Below, piece by piece: positions 62,048-64,000 of a DNA stretch of 64,000 nucleotides. The stretch's first letter is position 1. Each line of letters begins with the position of its first letter. Position numbers and translations under genes: made by a program. The notes beneath the pieces were generated by a model, which saw nothing but the letters and a program-made list of their open reading frames with translations, was not told the DNA's origin and did no database searches. Origin of the DNA: Peribacillus simplex (GTDB taxonomy: Bacteria > Bacillota > Bacilli > Bacillales > DSM-1321). Where the stretch lies: NCBI RefSeq assembly GCF_900156045.1, contig NZ_FTMX01000002.1, positions 496,001 to 560,000 on the forward strand, given 5' to 3'.

Positions 62048-62623
62048 TCACTTTACGGATAATCCTTTGAACAGATATATTTTAAATAGTTCAGCAATTT
62101 CCTCTTTCTCTAATGGGGCATGGTTCCTTTCCCAATCAAAAATCAGGGCAAGGTACATCTTTAGCATCAGGAAAGCTGTTATCTCTGGATCGCAAGGCTG
62201 TATATAGCCCTTATCAATCGCTATTTTTAGTTTTTCCTTAATGTAGGATACAATGGCTTCTTCCATTTCATTAACCATTTCCTGAACGGCCGGCGTACCA
62301 ATTTCCCGCTCTTCCTGAAGAAGTTTTAAAGATAATTGATGTTCCTGCCTGAACTCCAGAATTCGATAAACGGCCCGATGCAGATTTTCAAAAAAGGAGA
62401 GTTGATCATCCAAAGATTGTTCCGCCTCATATTTCATTTCCTCTATCATCCGCTGAACGATTTCTTTAAACAGTTCTTCTTTATTTTTATAAAAGGTATA
62501 AATGGTCCCTTTTCCCACATTGGCAATTTTAGCGACTTGATCCATCGTCGTTGCCTTATATCCAAAAAGTGAAAACGACTTGGTCGCGGCTTCCAAAATC
62601 AATTTTTTACGATCAACAGACAT
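62048..62623 (-). CDS. yhgD: TetR-family regulator, YhgD type
   Basis: This 191-residue regulator begins MSVDRKKLILEAATKSF and has the HTH TTMDQVAKIANVGKGTIYTFY. The C-terminal domain is helical and binds an unknown ligand. ATG at 62623 is supported by GAGGTGGG and gives the length recalled for B. subtilis YhgD. In B. subtilis it lies after hemEHY and before yhgE. Here it follows hemH, and no yhgE is seen. Confidence 0.87.
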   Translation of the reverse strand: MSVDRKKLILEAATKSFSLFGYKATTMDQVAKIANVGKGTIYTFYKNKEELFKEIVQRMIEEMKYEAEQSLDDQLSFFENLHRAVYRILEFRQEHQLSLKLLQEEREIGTPAVQEMVNEMEEAIVSYIKEKLKIAIDKGYIQPCDPEITAFLMLKMYLALIFDWERNHAPLEKEEIAELFKIYLFKGLSVK

Positions 62624-62732
62624 TTCCCACCTCAATCCTGACCAAACGGACAAAATAGTCATTATGTTCAACGATATCATACCAAAAATATTCAGTCTTT
62701 TCAATTAAATTTTTAATTTTTTAGAGAAACAA

Positions 62733-62758
62733 TGGCCATCCTCATTAATGGACAGCCA
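62733..62758 (-). terminator. Possible terminator after hemH
   Basis: TGGCTGTCC and GGATGGCCA can pair on the minus strand with two G-U pairs. The T run is poor. The 280-base gap between yhgD and hemH holds no gene. Confidence 0.4.
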
Positions 62759-62903
62759 CTTTTTCAAAAGGATATTTATTTAAATCACTCATGTAAAGTA
62801 AAAAACGCATCGCTTTTCCAGGTGTATGGCATCTATCAACTTCATACGAAAATATGTAGAGCACATTGTAAGCATGGTTAAACCAATTTCCTCTATTGAA
62901 TGA

Positions 62904-63839
62904 TCACTTTTCCTGTAATTTGTTTAAAATGATTGTGGCCAAAGCATCGATGAATTCAGGTTTAACATTCGGCATATCCGGTCTATAGTAACCTGCACCA
63001 ATCTCTTCCGTCACAACCTTACATTCATAATCGTTATCATAAAGGACTTCAAGGTGCTCGGCAACAAAGCCAACAGGAATATAAATGAAAGCTTTATAAC
63101 CTTTTGTTTGATGAAGATCTCTGGTTAAATCCTGTACATCAGGTCCCAACCATGGTTCAGGTGTTTGTCCTGCGCTTTGCCAGCCTACTGCATAATTGGT
63201 AACACCTGCTCCTTCAGCAATCATGTCTGCCGTTTCTTTCAGTTGATTTGGATACGGATCTCCTGATTGCAGGATTTTTTCAGGGAGGCTATGTGCCGAC
63301 ACAATCAAAGCGAAGTTATCGCGTTCTTCCGAGGTCATTTTCCCGATTACTTCTATTACTTGGTCTACCCAATATTGAATGAATTTCGGCTCATCATACC
63401 AGCTTTCAACGGAAGTAATGGTCAGGTCCCCCAATTTAGCGGCTTCATCCTGGGCGCGTCCATTATAAGACTTCACGCTGAATGTTGAAAAATGCGGTGC
63501 CAATACTATACTGACCGCTTCTTTGATTCCATCTTCATGCATTTGTTTCACTGCGTCTTCAACAAAAGGTTCAATATGTTTCAGTCCAAGATATGCCTTG
63601 AATTCAACTTCTTCCTGAACGGAATTCAATTTCTTTTCAAGGGCTTCAGCTTGTCCTTCCGTTATTTTTGCAAGCGGGGATAATCCACCGATCGCTTCAT
63701 ATCTGCCTTTTAGGTCGGCAATCAATTCATCGCTTGGCCGTCTCCCATGACGAATATGTGTATAATATCTTTCAATATCCTCTTCCGTGTATGGAGTACC
63801 ATAAGCCATGACTAAAAGGCCCATTTTTTTTCTTGACAT
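62904..63839 (-). CDS. hemH: Ferrochelatase (coproporphyrin III type)
   Basis: This 311-residue enzyme inserts iron into coproporphyrin III in the Gram-positive heme pathway (also named cpfC). The metal-site residues are His183 (SAHSLPEKI) and Glu264 (EHLEVLYD), at the same numbers as in the B. subtilis enzyme. It is soluble. ATG at 63839 follows GAGGTG. It lies 78 bases after hemE. The hemY/cgoX gene that follows it in B. subtilis is not here. Confidence 0.95.
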   Translation of the reverse strand: MSRKKMGLLVMAYGTPYTEEDIERYYTHIRHGRRPSDELIADLKGRYEAIGGLSPLAKITEGQAEALEKKLNSVQEEVEFKAYLGLKHIEPFVEDAVKQMHEDGIKEAVSIVLAPHFSTFSVKSYNGRAQDEAAKLGDLTITSVESWYDEPKFIQYWVDQVIEVIGKMTSEERDNFALIVSAHSLPEKILQSGDPYPNQLKETADMIAEGAGVTNYAVGWQSAGQTPEPWLGPDVQDLTRDLHQTKGYKAFIYIPVGFVAEHLEVLYDNDYECKVVTEEIGAGYYRPDMPNVKPEFIDALATIILNKLQEK

Positions 63840-63917
63840 GAAATTACACCTCATTTAAAGATTTCGTTCTTTTATTGTGCATCCAATTAAGTAGTTTTAG
63901 CAAATGGTTCGCTCACC

Positions 63918-64000
63918 TTACTTCATTTTTGATGAATATTCATGAATGAAAGCGGTCAGCCTCTTCAGTGTTTCCGGATTTACGGAAGGGAAAACCCCAT
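63918..64000 (-). CDS. hemE: Uroporphyrinogen decarboxylase, C-terminal end (cut by window edge)
   Basis: The last 26 codons read GVFPSVNPETLKRLTAF and end SSKMK before TAA at 63918. This is the conserved C-terminal helix of HemE (GHGVFP, then NPE..K.L). It is directly upstream of hemH, as expected for a hemEH operon. The rest of the gene lies outside the window. Confidence 0.85.
   Translation of the reverse strand, partial: GVFPSVNPETLKRLTAFIHEYSSKMK

Overview
This window looks like chromosomal DNA of an endospore-forming, low-GC member of the Bacillaceae, in the Bacillus/Peribacillus range. The evidence is AGGAGG-type ribosome binding sites before almost every gene, frequent TTG/GTG starts, a complete gerPA-PF spore-coat operon, comK, an AhrC-type arginine operon and an AddAB recombinase. 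Gene order follows the B. subtilis yhf-yhg / yhj / gerP-addAB / yis-yit / arg-car stretch in one direction, with extra blocks inserted. The genus is an inference. I saw no rRNA or tRNA genes, CRISPR array, phage genes or transposase.

Layout. 1-1.8 kb: a fumarylacetoacetate hydrolase-family gene (cut by the edge) facing an IclR regulator, and yjzC. 1.9-11.4 kb: argC-argJ-argB-argD-carA-carB-argF on the minus strand, with two ARG-box-like sites in and behind the argC promoter. 11.6-13.6 kb: fnr (with its C-terminal Fe-S cysteines) converging on moaA. 13.7-21.5 kb: yitW-yitV, yitU, small stress/sporulation-type genes, yitT, yitS (DegV), yajQ/yitK, an SDR dehydrogenase and a metallo-beta-lactamase-fold protein. 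21.5-29.7 kb: a maltodextrin locus (MalR-like regulator, alpha-glucosidase, a membrane-anchored amylase-like protein that has lost its catalytic residues, a lone sugar-binding lipoprotein, and a divergent neopullulanase with a cre site). 29.7-37.3 kb: asnO, a DUF2777-like gene, yisL, a DUF418 protein, an MFS carrier and an acyl-CoA ligase. 37.4-48.0 kb: gerPA-PF behind a SigK-type promoter, a lone trpB, then addB-addA. 48.2-54.7 kb: signal peptidase, yhjE, yhjD, a STAS gene that appears frameshifted, a RoxS/RsaE-like small RNA with a Rex-type operator, a secreted ComEC-like hydrolase with its DUF3006 partner, comK, an IDEAL-domain gene and a second YitT-family protein. 54.8-64 kb: an M48 protease, an orphan response regulator, an HD-domain protein, lcfB with a FadR box, lplJ, yhfI, yhfH, yhgD, hemH and the end of hemE.

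How the parts fit. The arg/car genes make citrulline and carbamoyl phosphate. The mal genes break down maltodextrins, but no permease lies beside them. Fnr, moaA and the RoxS-like RNA all point to adjustment to low oxygen or redox change. FadR-lcfB and the second ligase activate fatty acids. GerP, YhjD and several very small proteins belong to spore biology. ComK and, by its fold only, the ComEC-like protein relate to competence.

The most unusual items are the catalytically dead, membrane-anchored amylase paired with an altered orphan binding protein, the RoxS-like RNA with its Rex-type operator, the frameshifted STAS gene, and two copies of a GC-rich extragenic repeat.
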